Positions 32,073 through 45,301 of a stretch of 64,000 nucleotides of DNA are shown here, in pieces (within the stretch, counting starts at the first letter, position 1; each line of letters begins with the position of its first letter). The DNA is from Propionibacteriaceae bacterium (GTDB lineage: Bacteria > Actinomycetota > Actinomycetes > Propionibacteriales > Propionibacteriaceae). The DNA is taken from the NCBI GenBank assembly GCA_016717345.1, contig JADKFR010000003.1, forward strand, positions 62,001 to 126,000, given 5' to 3'. Below the pieces are notes generated by a model that was given only the letters and a program-made list of their open reading frames with translations, did not search any database and had not been told where the DNA came from. The position numbers were made by a program, and so were the translations under genes.

Positions 32073-33607
32073 CACCGCCCCTTTCGTGCGACGTTCAGGT
32101 GGGCTCCCGCGGCGGAGTCGGCCAACTGGTCGAGCAGGATGCCGCCACCCCACCGGGCACTCAGTTCGCGCTCGAGGGCGGCACCGACGAGGTAGAGCCG
32201 GTCATCGGCCAGCGGCGGCGCCATCACCTGGAATCCCACCGGCAGGTTGTCCTGTGGACTCACCCCGCACGGAATCGAGATCGCGCAGTTGCCGGCGAGG
32301 TTGGACGGGATCGTGCACAGGTCGGCCATGTACATGGCGAGTGGGTCGTCGGCCCGTTCCCCGATCCGGAAGGCGGTCGTGGGAGTGGTCGGAGACACCA
32401 GGACGTCGACCTCGGCGAAAGCCGCCTCGAAGTCGCGGGTGATCAAGGTCCTCACCTTCTGGGCGGAGCCGTAGTACGCGTCGTAGTAGCCGGAGCTGAG
32501 AGCGTAGGTGCCGATAATGATGCGTCGCTTGACCTCGTCACCGAATCCGGCGCCTCGGGTGAGATTCATGACCTCCTCCACACTGCGGACACCGTCGTCG
32601 CCGACCCTCAGGCCGTAGCGCATGGCGTCGAAGCGGGCCAGGTTGGAGGACACCTCGCTCGGCATGATCAGGTAATACGCGCTGAGGGCATAGGTGAAGT
32701 GGGGGCAGGACACCTCCACGATCTCGGCCCCCAGCGATTCGAGCACGCTCAGCGCCTCATGGAAGCGCTGCAACACCCCCGGGGCGTAGCCTTCTCCGCT
32801 GAACTCCCGCACCACCCCCACCCGGAGGCCGGACACATCGGCCCGCCGCGCCGCCCCCACCAGATCGGGCAACGGTGCGTTGATGGACGTGGAGTCGCGC
32901 GGGTCCCAGCCGCCGATCACCTCGTGCAGCAGCGCGGCGTCCAGCACCGTTCTGGCGCACGGACCGGGGGTGTCCAACGAGGACGCCATCGCCACCACGC
33001 CGTAACGCGAGGTCCCGCCGTAGGTCGGTTTCACCCCGACCGTTCCGGTGACCGAGGCGGGTTGGCGGATCGAGCCACCGGTGTCGGTGCCGATCGCCAA
33101 GGGAGCCTGAAAGGCGGCCAACGCCGCGGCTGAGCCGCCGCCTGACCCACCCGGGATCCGGTCGACGTCCCAGGGGTTGTGGGTGACCTGGTAGCCGGAG
33201 TTCTCCGTCGATGAGCCCATCGCGAACTCGTCCAGGTTCGTCTTGCCGAGGATCACCAGGTCGGCGTCCAGCAGGCGCTGGGTGATGGTGGCGTTGTAGG
33301 GGGGCAGCCAGCCCTCAAGGATGCGCGAGCCACAGGTGGTGGGCAGTCCCGAATAGGTGAAGATGTCCTTCACCGCCACCGGTACCCCCGCCAGCCGGCC
33401 CAGGGTCTCGCCCGCGGCACGCCGATCGTCGATGGCTGACGCGCTGGCCAGGGCTCGTTCCGGATCGGTGCACAGGAAGGCTTGGACGACGTCGTCGGTG
33501 GCCTCGATCTGGTCGAGGTGGGCCTGAGTCACCTCACGCGCCGAGACCTCCGCGGAAGCGAGACGGTCCGCGAGGTCGGCGGCGGTGAGTCGCAGGAGTT
33601 CGTTCAT
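32072..33607 (-). CDS. gatA: Asp/Glu-tRNA amidotransferase subunit A
   Basis: 511 residues. Amidase-signature hydrolase that frees ammonia from glutamine. The Ser-cisSer-Lys triad is visible: Lys in [13 protein letters not shown], the serines in [13 protein letters not shown] and [13 protein letters not shown]. The ATG at 33607 overlaps the gatC stop (ATGA). The longer open frame upstream runs through gatC out of frame and is rejected. Confidence 0.97.
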   Translation of the reverse strand: MNELLRLTAADLADRLASAEVSAREVTQAHLDQIEATDDVVQAFLCTDPERALASASAIDDRRAAGETLGRLAGVPVAVKDIFTYSGLPTTCGSRILEGWLPPYNATITQRLLDADLVILGKTNLDEFAMGSSTENSGYQVTHNPWDVDRIPGGSGGGSAAALAAFQAPLAIGTDTGGSIRQPASVTGTVGVKPTYGGTSRYGVVAMASSLDTPGPCARTVLDAALLHEVIGGWDPRDSTSINAPLPDLVGAARRADVSGLRVGVVREFSGEGYAPGVLQRFHEALSVLESLGAEIVEVSCPHFTYALSAYYLIMPSEVSSNLARFDAMRYGLRVGDDGVRSVEEVMNLTRGAGFGDEVKRRIIIGTYALSSGYYDAYYGSAQKVRTLITRDFEAAFAEVDVLVSPTTPTTAFRIGERADDPLAMYMADLCTIPSNLAGNCAISIPCGVSPQDNLPVGFQVMAPPLADDRLYLVGAALERELSARWGGGILLDQLADSAAGAHLNVARKGR

Positions 33608-33900
33608 GCCTCCTCCCCCAGGATCCGGGGAACGCGGAACCGGTCGTCCTGGGTTGCCGGGGCCGCCGCGAGGACCGCTGCGACCGGCAGCGAAAGCTGC
33701 ACCACGTCGTCGCGAAAGACGTTCGTGAGCTCCAGGGCATGCGAGGTCGGAGGGACATCCTGCGACGCCACGTCGGACACCTGGGCCACTGCCTCGAGGA
33801 TGACGTCGAGTTGCGGGGCCAGGTGGGCCAGTTCGTCCGGGGTCAGGTTGATGCGTGCCAGGTCGGCCAGCCGTCCCACATCGGCAGCGGTCAGTGCCAC
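33604..33900 (-). CDS. gatC: Asp/Glu-tRNA amidotransferase subunit C
   Basis: 98 residues. Small belt subunit that stabilises GatA-GatB. Typical N terminus [21 protein letters not shown] and C-terminal [11 protein letters not shown]. The GTG at 33900 has AGGAG 8 nt upstream and gives the normal length; an earlier start would add an atypical tail. First gene of gatC-gatA-gatB. Confidence 0.94.
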   Translation of the reverse strand: MALTAADVGRLADLARINLTPDELAHLAPQLDVILEAVAQVSDVASQDVPPTSHALELTNVFRDDVVQLSLPVAAVLAAAPATQDDRFRVPRILGEEA

Positions 33901-34029
33901 AGTTCCACTCCTGTTGCTCGTCCCCGCTCCAGTCCGGCTCGGGGCTGACACACTCTACCGTCGGGGCCGCGAGTGCCGGCCGCCGTTCGACGCCCAGCCC
34001 GGCTTGACGCGTCTGTAACACGGATGGGC

Positions 34030-34035
34030 CAGACT
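34030..34035 (+). promoter_or_regulatory. possible -10 box for the ACT-domain gene
   Basis: CAGACT with its last T exactly at -7 from the GTG at 34042, and no ribosome-binding site. The same hexamer at the same distance precedes the minus-strand gene that ends at 34676. Confidence 0.35.
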
Positions 34036-34041
34036 GTCAGG

Positions 34042-34665
34042 GTGTTCTTGCTGAGGATTGCCCTGCCGGATCGCCCTGGCTCGCTGGGAGCGATAGCGAC
34101 TGCCATGGGCACCGTCGGCGCCGACATCAACGCTGTGGAGATCGTCGAGAAGTACGAGGGCTTCGCGGTCGACGACTTCATGTTGGACCTGCCCACAGGC
34201 ACCCAGCCCGATGCCCTGATCACCGTGTGCACGTCGATCCAAGGGGTGGAGATCCTCTGGCTGTCCTACTACCCCGAACAGTGGGGTCTGCAGAGTGACG
34301 TCGACGTCCTGAACCACATGACGGAATACCCCGAACGCGCCGCGGAGATCCTGACGCTGGAGTCCCCGGAGGTCTTCCGGGTGAACTGGGCCCTGCTGGT
34401 TGACCGCTCGACCCTTCAGGTCCTGGCCAAGACCGACCTCGGCCCTGACCTCGACGAGGCCGGGGTGGGTGTCCTGGGACCCCTCGATTCGCTGCGCGCC
34501 GCGGAGTTGCCGGACGGATGGCTGCCGGGTTGGAGCGAAACCCTGATCGCCGTGGCGCCCTTCCGGGGCAACTCCTCCATCGTCGTGGCCAGGCGTGGCG
34601 GCCCGGAGTTCCTCAAATCCGAACTCGCCCGCCTGAGCCACTTGGCATTGTTGGCCGCGCGCTGA
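34042..34665 (+). CDS. ACT-domain protein of the gat/ligA neighbourhood
   Basis: About 207 residues. An N-terminal ACT domain (LLRIALPDRPGSLGAIATAMG, VGADINAVEIVEKYEG) is followed by a domain I do not recognise, with a C-terminal GNSSIVVARRGGPEF segment. ACT domains bind amino acids, but no catalytic domain is present, so a ligand-sensing or regulatory role is inferred. The start is uncertain: the GTG at 34042 matches the typical N terminus of the family and a -10 box at -7, while an ATG at 34024 is in frame. Its position between gatC and ligA matches what I recall of Rv3013 in M. tuberculosis. Confidence 0.8.
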   Translation: MFLLRIALPDRPGSLGAIATAMGTVGADINAVEIVEKYEGFAVDDFMLDLPTGTQPDALITVCTSIQGVEILWLSYYPEQWGLQSDVDVLNHMTEYPERAAEILTLESPEVFRVNWALLVDRSTLQVLAKTDLGPDLDEAGVGVLGPLDSLRAAELPDGWLPGWSETLIAVAPFRGNSSIVVARRGGPEFLKSELARLSHLALLAAR

Positions 34666-34675
34666 GGGATGCGCC

Positions 34676-34876
34676 TCAGCGCAGCATGGTGTAGACCCAG
34701 TACCCGTAGCCCACGAGAGCCGCGAGTACTGCGAGCAGGAGCAGGATCACCCACCACCGCATCCGTCGCTTCTGGCGGGTGGCCGGAACCTCCAGCGGGC
34801 CCCAGTCCCCGATCCGGGGCATCACTCTGGGCGGTGCGTCCTCATTGAGGTTCAGGTTCGAGTTGAGGCCTTCCAC
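34676..34876 (-). CDS. small single-span membrane protein
   Basis: 66 residues: an acidic/Pro N terminus (NEDAPPRVMPRIGDWGP), a basic stretch (RQKRRMRWW), then one hydrophobic helix (VILLLLAVLAALVGYGYWV) at the C terminus, so a tail-anchored topology. I do not recognise the family. The GTG at 34876 lies 7 nt after CAGACT; the GGAGGG between them is too close to act as a Shine-Dalgarno site. It lies downstream of ligA. Confidence 0.6.
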   Translation of the reverse strand: MEGLNSNLNLNEDAPPRVMPRIGDWGPLEVPATRQKRRMRWWVILLLLAVLAALVGYGYWVYTMLR

Positions 34877-34882
34877 CCCTCC

Positions 34883-34888
34883 AGTCTG
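34883..34888 (-). promoter_or_regulatory. possible -10 box for the small membrane gene
   Basis: CAGACT on the minus strand, last T at -7 from the GTG at 34876. Confidence 0.3.
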
Positions 34889-34897
34889 CCAGAGGGG

Positions 34898-37601
<2,704 letters not shown>

Positions 37602-37610
37602 GGCCTGGGG

Positions 37611-38645
37611 TCAACCGTTCCCGTCCAGTTCCTCGCTCACCTGCCGGCTGACGGTCGCGAGGAGGGCGAAGGCGTGGGAGACCTCCGCCGCGGTGAAGCC
37701 CGCCAGGCCGCACGCCGGGGTGAGAACCAGGTGACCGGCCAGCGCCTCGGTCACGCCGAGGGTGTCGAGGAATCGGAGCACCCGGCCCCGGACCTCATCC
37801 GCGGTGAGGGACAGCGACCGATGGGTGGGGAGGCAGCCGAGCCACACCTCCGCGCCCACCTCGACCGCCTGAGCCACCTGCTCGTATTGCTCGGTGGTGA
37901 CGACCTCAAGATCGAGCGACACACCATCGAAGCCGGCGCCCTCGTTTCCTCGGCCACGCATCAGGTCGATCGGCAGGCCGGGGGCACAACAGTGCACGAG
38001 GGTGGAGACGTCCAGGCCGCGGCGCGCCGGCTCGGCGGTGAGGGCGGCCAGTCCAGCAGCCACCTCCCAGGCCTCGACCGCCGGGAGCCGGAAGAACCCG
38101 CCAGGGGTGGGGATTCCGCCACCCAGCACCGCGGGCAGGGCCGGTTCGTCGACCTGCAGCACCAACTCGAGGTCGGGCAACCGACGGTGGAGGTCGGCGA
38201 GCAGTTCTCCCACCCCTTCGGCGAGTGACCCAGCCAGATCCCGGCGAGCCCCCGGGTCCGCCAGCACCCGGCCGGTGTGCGCCACCCCGGTGGCGGCCGC
38301 GAGCGTCCAGGGGCCGGCCACCGACACCTTGAACGCGCCCGCATAGCCCTGGGCCAGTTCCTCCAACCGATCCACGTCGTCTCGCCAGGTGGCGCGGGAG
38401 CGGCGATGATCGATCCCAGGAACACCGAGTCGCCATTCCCCCGCCAGCAGTTCGACGTCCAGCCCGACGAGCAGACCCAGGCCCCGGCCGACCATCCCGG
38501 CCCACGGTCCACGCGCGGGCAGTTCGGGCAGGTAGGGCAGGTCTGGAACCTTGTCGAAGGTCATCGCAACGGCGGCCCGGAAGTCCACGCCGGGCAGCGA
38601 GCCCAGCCCCGAGAACCGGACCCGCCGGGCGGATGGATCGTTCAC
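37611..38645 (-). CDS. cobalamin-independent methionine synthase-like protein (MetE C-terminal fold)
   Basis: 344 residues forming a single MetE/UroD-type barrel. [16 protein letters not shown] at the start, [30 protein letters not shown], the zinc-type His-Cys in [14 protein letters not shown] and the late cysteine in [10 protein letters not shown] match the C-terminal half of MetE. There is no folate-binding N-terminal half, so it is probably not a full methionine synthase; a methyltransferase role is inferred. The GTG at 38645 overlaps the mnmA stop (GTGA). I recall a similar protein (Rv3015c) by ligA in mycobacteria. Confidence 0.82.
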   Translation of the reverse strand: MNDPSARRVRFSGLGSLPGVDFRAAVAMTFDKVPDLPYLPELPARGPWAGMVGRGLGLLVGLDVELLAGEWRLGVPGIDHRRSRATWRDDVDRLEELAQGYAGAFKVSVAGPWTLAAATGVAHTGRVLADPGARRDLAGSLAEGVGELLADLHRRLPDLELVLQVDEPALPAVLGGGIPTPGGFFRLPAVEAWEVAAGLAALTAEPARRGLDVSTLVHCCAPGLPIDLMRGRGNEGAGFDGVSLDLEVVTTEQYEQVAQAVEVGAEVWLGCLPTHRSLSLTADEVRGRVLRFLDTLGVTEALAGHLVLTPACGLAGFTAAEVSHAFALLATVSRQVSEELDGNG

Positions 38646-39718
38646 CGGTAGGTTCGCGCAATCGTCGCGCTGCCGACCACCCGCTCGCCGTCGTAGTGGA
38701 CGACTGCCTGACCCGGAGCGATGCCGTGGGCCGGCGCGTCCAGCGTCACCCGGACGGTGTCGCCGGCGGTCTCGATCGTGGCGGCCATCGGCTCTGAATG
38801 CGCCCGCCACTGGGCCAACCCCCGCCACGGGCCGGCCACCATCCCCTGCGTCCAGGTCGGTCGAATTCCCTCGATCACCCGCACGGCCAGCGCTTCCTTG
38901 GGACCCACCGTGACCGAATTCGTCGCTGGCGACACGGCCAGCACGTAGCGGGGGCGGCCGTCGGCGGCCGGAACCGACAGGTTCAGGCCGTGACGCTGCC
39001 CCACCGTGAACTGATGGGCGCCCGCGTGCGCTCCCACGACTTCGCCCCGGGCATCCAGGATGTCGCCGGCCCGCCGCCCGAGCCGGTCGTGGAGGAAGCC
39101 GGAGGTGTCGCCGGTCGGAATGAAGCAGATGTCGTGGCTGTCGGGCTTCTTGGCGACGAGCAGGCCACGGGTGGCCGCCTCCGCCCGCACGTCGGCCTTG
39201 GAGCCGTCGGTGCCCAACGGAAACACCGAGTGCCGCAACTGCTGCTGATCCAGCACGCCCAGCACGTAGGACTGGTCCTTGCGCGGTTCGGCGGCCCGAT
39301 GGAGTTGCACCTCTTCGCCCACCCGATGGGTCAGGGCGTAGTGACCGGTGGCCAGCGCGTCGAAGCCCAGCGCCAGGCCCCGCTCGAGCACCGCAGCGAA
39401 CTTGATCTTCTCGTTGCAGCGCAGGCAGGGATTCGGGGTCCGGCCGGCCGCGTACTCCGCCAGGAAGTCCTCGACCACCTCGGCGGCGAAGCGTTCGGCG
39501 AAGTCCCACACATAGAAAGGAATCCCCAGCACATCCGCGGCTCGCCTCGCGTCATGGGAATCCTCCAGCGAACAGCAGCCACGGGCGCCGCTGCGGTAGC
39601 TCTCCGGATTCTTCGAGAGCGCCAGATGCACCCCGGTCACATCGTGGCCGGCGTCGACGAGGCGGGCCGCAGCCACGGCGGAGTCCACTCCTCCTGACAT
39701 CGCAGCCAGTATTCGCAT
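38642..39718 (-). CDS. mnmA: tRNA-specific 2-thiouridylase MnmA
   Basis: 358 residues. It thiolates U34 of Lys/Glu/Gln tRNAs. PP-loop [12 protein letters not shown] at the N terminus, first catalytic Cys in [12 protein letters not shown], second in [11 protein letters not shown], and [17 protein letters not shown] in the tRNA-binding domain. The ATG at 39718 has a GGGAGG site and a TACAAT box 26 nt further upstream. It follows the cysteine desulfurase that supplies its sulfur. Confidence 0.96.
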   Translation of the reverse strand: MRILAAMSGGVDSAVAAARLVDAGHDVTGVHLALSKNPESYRSGARGCCSLEDSHDARRAADVLGIPFYVWDFAERFAAEVVEDFLAEYAAGRTPNPCLRCNEKIKFAAVLERGLALGFDALATGHYALTHRVGEEVQLHRAAEPRKDQSYVLGVLDQQQLRHSVFPLGTDGSKADVRAEAATRGLLVAKKPDSHDICFIPTGDTSGFLHDRLGRRAGDILDARGEVVGAHAGAHQFTVGQRHGLNLSVPAADGRPRYVLAVSPATNSVTVGPKEALAVRVIEGIRPTWTQGMVAGPWRGLAQWRAHSEPMAATIETAGDTVRVTLDAPAHGIAPGQAVVHYDGERVVGSATIARTYR

Positions 39719-39743
39719 GCGACCTCCCTTTGTCCGGTGCCCG

Positions 39744-39749
39744 ATTGTA
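39744..39749 (-). promoter_or_regulatory. predicted -10 box of mnmA
   Basis: TACAAT on the minus strand about 26 nt before the mnmA ATG, followed by a Shine-Dalgarno sequence. This is a leadered promoter lying between iscS and mnmA, so mnmA may be expressed independently. Confidence 0.45.
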
Positions 39750-39762
39750 CGCAGGCGGAGTC

Positions 39763-40884
39763 TCACTCCCGGAACGCCGAGCGAGCCCGCTCCACCGCCG
39801 ACGGCAACACCGCCAGCAGGGTCTCGACGTCGGCAGCGGTAGTGGTCGGACCGAAGGAGAACCGCAGGCCGGCCGCCGCCTCCGCCGCGGTCCGACCCAT
39901 CGCCAGCAGCACCTCGCTGGGCTGGTGAACCCCGGCCGCGCAGGCCGAACCGGTGGAACAGTCGATTCCACCCGCATCGAGCAGCAGCAGGACGTCGTCA
40001 GCGCGGGTCCCCCGGACCGTGACATGGACGATCGCCGGCGAGGCGGCCCCGACAGTGTTGACCCGGACCTCGGGAATCCCCCTCACCCCGGCGATCAGGC
40101 GGTCACCGAGCGCCGTCAGCCGCAGCGCCTCGGTGTCGAGGCGAGCGACGGCGTCCCGCAGGGCCGCAGCGAAACCGACCGCCAACGCGACCGGGACCGT
40201 CCCGGACCGCACCCGGGACTCCTGGCCACCACCGAACCCCGTCGGCACCACCGAGACCCCGCGCCGGACGACCAGGGCACCGATCCCCACGGGGCCACCC
40301 AGCTTGTGGGCCGACAGGCTGAGCAGGTCCAATCCGCTGGCCGCGAAGTCGACCGGGACGTGCCCGACGGCCTGGACCGCGTCACTGTGGCTGATCACCC
40401 CGGCGGAACGGGCGACCTCGACGAGCTCGTCGACGGGCTCAAGGACGCCCGTCTCGTTGTTCGCCCACATCACGGAGAGGCACCGGGTGCCGCCGGTGAG
40501 GGCGGAGCGGAGCGAAGCCGCGTCCACTCGTCCCTCGGCGTCGACAGGGGCGACCACCACCCGGCTGCCCAGGACGTCACGAACCCGTGCCACCGACGGG
40601 TGCTCGACAGCGGACACCACCAGACCGCCGTCGGGGCCGGCCGCCCCCAGCAGGGCCAGATTGTTGGCCTCCGTCCCGCCAGAGCAGAACACCACTTCGC
40701 TCGGCCGTGCCCCCAGATCGGCGGCGATCGATTCGCGGGCCTGCTCCAGGATCCGTCGCAGGCCACGCCCTGCCGTATGCAGGGAGGACGGGTTGCCGGC
40801 CCGCTGCCAGACGACGGCCATCGCCTCCACGACCGACGCCGACATGGGTGAGGACGCGGCGTGGTCCAGATAGGCCCGTAACAC
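39763..40884 (-). CDS. iscS: cysteine desulfurase IscS/NifS family
   Basis: 373 residues. It uses PLP to release sulfur from cysteine for tRNA thiolation and Fe-S clusters. YLDHAASSP at the start, [17 protein letters not shown], the PLP lysine in [19 protein letters not shown], and the persulfide Cys in [17 protein letters not shown] with the GSAC loop of the short-loop/IscS-like class. The GTG at 40884 has GGAGG 5 nt upstream. It is directly followed by mnmA, its usual partner. Confidence 0.95.
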   Translation of the reverse strand: MLRAYLDHAASSPMSASVVEAMAVVWQRAGNPSSLHTAGRGLRRILEQARESIAADLGARPSEVVFCSGGTEANNLALLGAAGPDGGLVVSAVEHPSVARVRDVLGSRVVVAPVDAEGRVDAASLRSALTGGTRCLSVMWANNETGVLEPVDELVEVARSAGVISHSDAVQAVGHVPVDFAASGLDLLSLSAHKLGGPVGIGALVVRRGVSVVPTGFGGGQESRVRSGTVPVALAVGFAAALRDAVARLDTEALRLTALGDRLIAGVRGIPEVRVNTVGAASPAIVHVTVRGTRADDVLLLLDAGGIDCSTGSACAAGVHQPSEVLLAMGRTAAEAAAGLRFSFGPTTTAADVETLLAVLPSAVERARSAFRE

Positions 40885-40994
40885 GTCTGCCTCCAATCCG
40901 TGGTTGAATCGTTCCTCACCGGGCGCGGACGCGCGACAGGCAGTCGCCGTCTGGGCCACACTGAAGCTCACCACACATCTGCGAAAGACAGCGA

Positions 40995-43139
40995 ATGAAG
41001 GCACCCGTCCAGCCGTCGCCCGCGGACACCAGCGTTCTTGGCGCGCGAGTCGTCGACGGAGGAACCCGTTTCTCGCTCTGGGCGCCCCGCGCGACCAGGG
41101 TCGAACTCGCCCTGGTGGCTCGCGACCGCCGCCAAACCAACCACGAGATGGACCGCCAGGAGGACGGGGTCTGGACCGTCTTCGTGCACGGCGTGGGCGC
41201 TCAGCAGCGCTACGGTTTCCGGGTGCACGGCCCCTGGGATCCGGGTACCGGCCAGCGGTTCAACCCGGCCAAACTCCTCATCGACCCCTACGCGCGCGCC
41301 ATCACCAGTGGCGTCGACTACTCCGGCCCGATCTTCGACCACACCGCGGAATCGAACTTCCAACCCGACCCCACCGACTCCTTCGCAGCCGTCCCGCTCA
41401 GTGTCGTGGTGGCGGACAGCCCGCGCCCCACCCCGCTGGCGAACCCGCTCTCCCTGTCGGACATGGTGATCTACGAGACCCACGTGAAGGGCTACACGCG
41501 CCTGCATCCCCAGGTGCCCGAGCATCTACGCGGCACCTACGCCGGGATGGCCTACCACTCCGCCATCGAGCATCTGGTGGCGATCGGGGTCAACGCGGTG
41601 GAGTTCCTCCCGACCCACCACTTCGTGTCCGAACCCTTCGTGGTGGGCCGCGGCCTGTCGAACTACTGGGGTTACAACTCCCTCGGATTCTTCGCCCCTC
41701 ACGGCGCCTACTCGTCCTCGGGCACGACCGGCGAACAGGTCACCGAGTTCAAACAGATGGTGTCCTCGCTGCATGAGGCCGGGATCGCCGTCATCCTCGA
41801 CGTGGTGTACAACCACACCGGGGAAGGTGGCCACGACGGTCCCACCCTGTCCTTCCGCGGGATCGACCACGGGGCGTATTACCGCCTCACCGACGACCAG
41901 CGCAACGACTACGACGTCACCGGCTGCGGCAATGCGGTCGACACCTCCGATGACGCTGTCCTGCGCCTGGTGATGGACTCCCTGCGCTACTGGGTCACCG
42001 ACATGGGTGTGGACGGATTCCGATTCGATCTCGCGACCACCCTCATTCGCGACCAATTCCACCACGTCGACCAGTTCCACCGGCTCAAGCAACTGATCGC
42101 CGAGGATCCGATCCTCACCGACGTCGTCATGATCGCCGAGCCCTGGGACCTGGGTCCCTACGGCTACCAGGTGGGTCGTTGGGGACCGGGGTGGGGCGAG
42201 TGGAACGACCGGTTCCGTGGCTTCGCCCGGGACTTCTGGCGAGGCGCGGTGGGAGGAGTCCAGGAGCTCGCCACCAGGATGTGCGCTTCCTCGGACATCT
42301 TCGACCATTCTGGACGTGACTCCTCCGCCTCGATCAACTTCGTGACCGCCCACGACGGCTTCACGATGCGCGACCTCGTGACCTACGACCTGAAGCACAA
42401 CGAAGCCAACAACGAGCGCAACCGTGATGGCACCGACGACAACCGCTCCTGGAACCATGGCTACGAAGGCGAAACCGAGGACGCCCTCGTTCAGGCCGCC
42501 CGACGCCGGACGGCCCGCAACCTGATGGCCACCCTCCTGCTGGCGGCCGGCGTCCCGATGATCACCGCCGGGGATGAGATGGGCCGCACCCAGGGTGGCA
42601 ACAACAACGCCTACTGCCAGGACTCGCCCGTCTCGTGGATCAACTGGACCGACCAGTGGGAGGACCAGGCCGAACTCACCAGCGCCCTGCTCAGGCTTCG
42701 CGCCGACCATCCCATCTTGCGCCCTCGAGCGTTCCGGCACCATGGCGAGCTCACCGATGCCGCTGGCCAGCGGCTGGGCCGCTCCGCCATCGCGTGGTTC
42801 TGCGAATCCGGGACGGAGATGTCGGTTGAGCAGTGGCACGACATGGGACGGCGCAGCGTTTGCCTGTACGTCTCGGACGTGGCCGAGGCATTCCTGATCG
42901 TCCTTCATGGGGGAGCCGACCCGTTGGCGCTCACGCTTCCCGGTGCACCGTGGGCAACGAGCTACCAGGTCGCCGTCCATACCGGCACCGCTGGCGAACT
43001 CCCCACCAAGCCACTCAGGCCAGGCACGCAGATCGAGGTACCCGGTCGGACGGTGGTGGTGCTTCAGGTCAGCGTCCGCGCCACGGCGGCCACCGCGTTG
43101 CCGCTCTCCCCTGAGTCACCCGAGCCACCAACAGCCTGA
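40995..43139 (+). CDS. glgX: glycogen debranching enzyme GlgX
   Basis: 714 residues, GH13 subfamily 11. An N-terminal CBM48 (TRFSLWAPRATRVELAL) precedes the catalytic barrel: VILDVVYNHTGEGG, DGFRFDLATTLI with the nucleophile Asp, MIAEPWDLGPYGYQVG with the acid/base Glu, and FVTAHDGFTMRDLV. It cleaves alpha-1,6 branches of limit dextrin. The ATG at 40995 follows a GAAAG site. It is the first of a run of alpha-glucan genes but is separated from glgE by 45 bp with its own likely promoter. Confidence 0.94.
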   Translation: MKAPVQPSPADTSVLGARVVDGGTRFSLWAPRATRVELALVARDRRQTNHEMDRQEDGVWTVFVHGVGAQQRYGFRVHGPWDPGTGQRFNPAKLLIDPYARAITSGVDYSGPIFDHTAESNFQPDPTDSFAAVPLSVVVADSPRPTPLANPLSLSDMVIYETHVKGYTRLHPQVPEHLRGTYAGMAYHSAIEHLVAIGVNAVEFLPTHHFVSEPFVVGRGLSNYWGYNSLGFFAPHGAYSSSGTTGEQVTEFKQMVSSLHEAGIAVILDVVYNHTGEGGHDGPTLSFRGIDHGAYYRLTDDQRNDYDVTGCGNAVDTSDDAVLRLVMDSLRYWVTDMGVDGFRFDLATTLIRDQFHHVDQFHRLKQLIAEDPILTDVVMIAEPWDLGPYGYQVGRWGPGWGEWNDRFRGFARDFWRGAVGGVQELATRMCASSDIFDHSGRDSSASINFVTAHDGFTMRDLVTYDLKHNEANNERNRDGTDDNRSWNHGYEGETEDALVQAARRRTARNLMATLLLAAGVPMITAGDEMGRTQGGNNNAYCQDSPVSWINWTDQWEDQAELTSALLRLRADHPILRPRAFRHHGELTDAAGQRLGRSAIAWFCESGTEMSVEQWHDMGRRSVCLYVSDVAEAFLIVLHGGADPLALTLPGAPWATSYQVAVHTGTAGELPTKPLRPGTQIEVPGRTVVVLQVSVRATAATALPLSPESPEPPTA

Positions 43140-43171
43140 CGTAACCCCTCCCCCCGCGGATGGGGATTCGA

Positions 43172-43177
43172 TAGGTT
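43172..43177 (+). promoter_or_regulatory. possible -10 box of the glgE operon
   Basis: TAGGTT with its last T at -8 from a GTG at 43185. An in-frame TTG at 43176 overlaps the box and is therefore disfavoured as the start. Confidence 0.35.
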
Positions 43178-43184
43178 GACCACC

Positions 43185-45299
43185 GTGATTACCAGCACGA
43201 ACTCCGGTTCTGATTCGCGTCCCAGCTCCTTCCACCCAGAAGAGTCGACCGCCGCGGTGATGCCCCCGGCATCGCCCGAACCGACTCCCGTCGTCCCACC
43301 GGTCTCCGGCGTCGGCCCCCGACCGCTGCCCCTCCCCCGTGGCTTCGGACGGATTCCGGTCGCCAAGGTCTCTCCGGTCATCGAGGGCGGCGCCTACCCT
43401 GCCAAGGCCGCGGTCGGCGAGTTGATCCCGATTCGCGCCAAGGTGTTCCGGGAGGGGCATGACGCCGTGAACGCCTCGGTGATCCTCACCGATCCCCACG
43501 GCCACGAGACCCGCGTCGACATGCAGCGGGTCGAGCCGGTGGGGTTGGACCCCTGGGAGGCCTGGGTCCGTCCCGATTCCGAAGGAGCCTGGACGTTCCG
43601 CATCGAGGGGTGGTCGGATCCTTGGGCGACCTGGCTGCACAATGCTGAAGCCAAACTGCCGGCTGGAGTCGATATCGAACTGGTCTGCCTGGAGGGAAAG
43701 CACCTCTTCGAGCGCACCGCGGAATTGGCCGATGCGGCCGGAGACCCCGTGGAGGCGTCGATCCTGCGCGCCACCGCCATGCTGCTGATCTCCCAGCGCC
43801 CCACCGCCGACCTCCTGGAAGTGGCCACGTCGTCAGGTATTCGTCGGGCCATGCATCGGTACGGGCCCCGTGAACTCGTGAGCCCCACGGCGGAATTCCC
43901 GCTCTTCGTGGATCGCCGCGGCGCCCTTTTCGCCAGTTGGTACGAGTTCTTCCCGCGCTCCGTCGGTGCGGTGTGGGACGAAAACGCCAAGAGTTGGCGC
44001 TCCGGCACCTTCGACAGCTGCCACACCCGTCTCGAAGAAGTGGCGGCGATGGGCTTCGACGTGGTCTACCTGCCACCGATCCACCCCATCGGCAGCGCCT
44101 TCCGCAAGGGGAAGAACAATTCGCTCATCGCCGGCCCGAACGACCCCGGGTCGCCGTGGGCGATCGGAAGCCCCGAGGGCGGGCACGATGCGATCCACCC
44201 CGACCTCGGCGACTGGGACGCTTTCGACCGGTTCGTCGCCAAGGCCAAGGAACTGGGCCTGGAGATCGCCTTGGACTTCGCTCTCCAGGCCTCGCCGGAT
44301 CACCCCTGGGCAATCGAGCATCCGGAGTGGTTCACCACCCGCGTGGACGGCACGATCGCCTATGCCGAGAACCCCCCGAAGAAGTATCAGGACATCTACC
44401 CGATCAACTTCGACAATGATCGCGACGGCATCTACGCCGAGGTCCTGCGCATCCTCAAGCTCTGGATGTCGCATGGGGTACGTGCGTTCCGGGTCGACAA
44501 CCCCCACACCAAGCCCTTGGAGTTCTGGGCGTGGGTCATGCACGAGATCCGCACCACCGATCCCGACGTGATGTTCCTCGCCGAGGCGTTCACGACGCCG
44601 GAAATGATGCACGGCCTCGGGAAGGTCGGCTTCCACCAGTCGTACACCTACTTCACGTGGCGGAACGAGAAGTGGGAGATCGAGCAGTACCTGATCGAAC
44701 TCGCCCAGGAGATGGACTCCTTCTACCGTCCCAACTTCTTCGTCAACACCCCGGACATCAACCCGACCTACCTGCAGTCCGGGAACCCCAGCGCCTTCGC
44801 GATCCGGGCTGTGCTCGCCGCGACACTCGCACCCACCTGGGGGGTGTACTCCGGGTTCGAGCTGTGTGAACACGAACCGTTGAAGCCGGGGGGTGAGGAA
44901 TACCGCAACTCCGAGAAGTACGAGTACCGGCCCCGGGACTTCACCGCCGAGCCGAACCTCAACCTGCTGATCGGTCGACTCAACGAGATCCGCAAAGCGC
45001 ATCCCGCCCTCCAGCAGTTGCGGAGCATCACCTTCCAGCACGCCCCGAACGACAAGGTCATCGCCTACGCCAAGCGGGACGGCGACGACACCGTGGTGGT
45101 CATCTGCAGCCTCGACCAGGACAACACCGTTGAGTCCGACGTCTACCTCGACATGGGCTCCCTGGGCCTGCCGGACCAGGAATTCGTGAACCTGCGGGAT
45201 GAGCTCACCGGCGCGACCTTCACCTGGGGGACGCGCAACTTCGTTCGGCTCACCCCCTCGGCACCGGCTCACGTGTTGCACGTGCTCGATAGGGGTTGA
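43185..45299 (+). CDS. glgE: alpha-1,4-glucan:maltose-1-phosphate maltosyltransferase GlgE
   Basis: 704 residues, GH13 subfamily 3. It extends alpha-glucan with maltose units from maltose-1-phosphate. After a disordered Ser/Pro-rich N terminus (about 50 residues) come an Ig-like domain, the DUF3416-like maltosyltransferase module, and the barrel: VYLPPIHPIGSAFRKGKNN, HGVRAFRVDNPHTKP with the nucleophile Asp, VMFLAEAFTTPEMM with the catalytic Glu, and FFVNTPDINPTYL. It is followed after 2 bp by maltokinase, which supplies its substrate. Confidence 0.95.
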   Translation: MITSTNSGSDSRPSSFHPEESTAAVMPPASPEPTPVVPPVSGVGPRPLPLPRGFGRIPVAKVSPVIEGGAYPAKAAVGELIPIRAKVFREGHDAVNASVILTDPHGHETRVDMQRVEPVGLDPWEAWVRPDSEGAWTFRIEGWSDPWATWLHNAEAKLPAGVDIELVCLEGKHLFERTAELADAAGDPVEASILRATAMLLISQRPTADLLEVATSSGIRRAMHRYGPRELVSPTAEFPLFVDRRGALFASWYEFFPRSVGAVWDENAKSWRSGTFDSCHTRLEEVAAMGFDVVYLPPIHPIGSAFRKGKNNSLIAGPNDPGSPWAIGSPEGGHDAIHPDLGDWDAFDRFVAKAKELGLEIALDFALQASPDHPWAIEHPEWFTTRVDGTIAYAENPPKKYQDIYPINFDNDRDGIYAEVLRILKLWMSHGVRAFRVDNPHTKPLEFWAWVMHEIRTTDPDVMFLAEAFTTPEMMHGLGKVGFHQSYTYFTWRNEKWEIEQYLIELAQEMDSFYRPNFFVNTPDINPTYLQSGNPSAFAIRAVLAATLAPTWGVYSGFELCEHEPLKPGGEEYRNSEKYEYRPRDFTAEPNLNLLIGRLNEIRKAHPALQQLRSITFQHAPNDKVIAYAKRDGDDTVVVICSLDQDNTVESDVYLDMGSLGLPDQEFVNLRDELTGATFTWGTRNFVRLTPSAPAHVLHVLDRG

Positions 45300-45301
45300 T
45301 C

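Noticed and set aside
38646..39509. Extension of the MetE-like protein into mnmA
   Set aside because: It lies wholly within mnmA in a shadow frame; the GTGA overlap at 38645 is the natural start.
43140..43175. Terminator after glgX
   Set aside because: Only a weak CCCC/GGGG pairing is possible; not enough to call.
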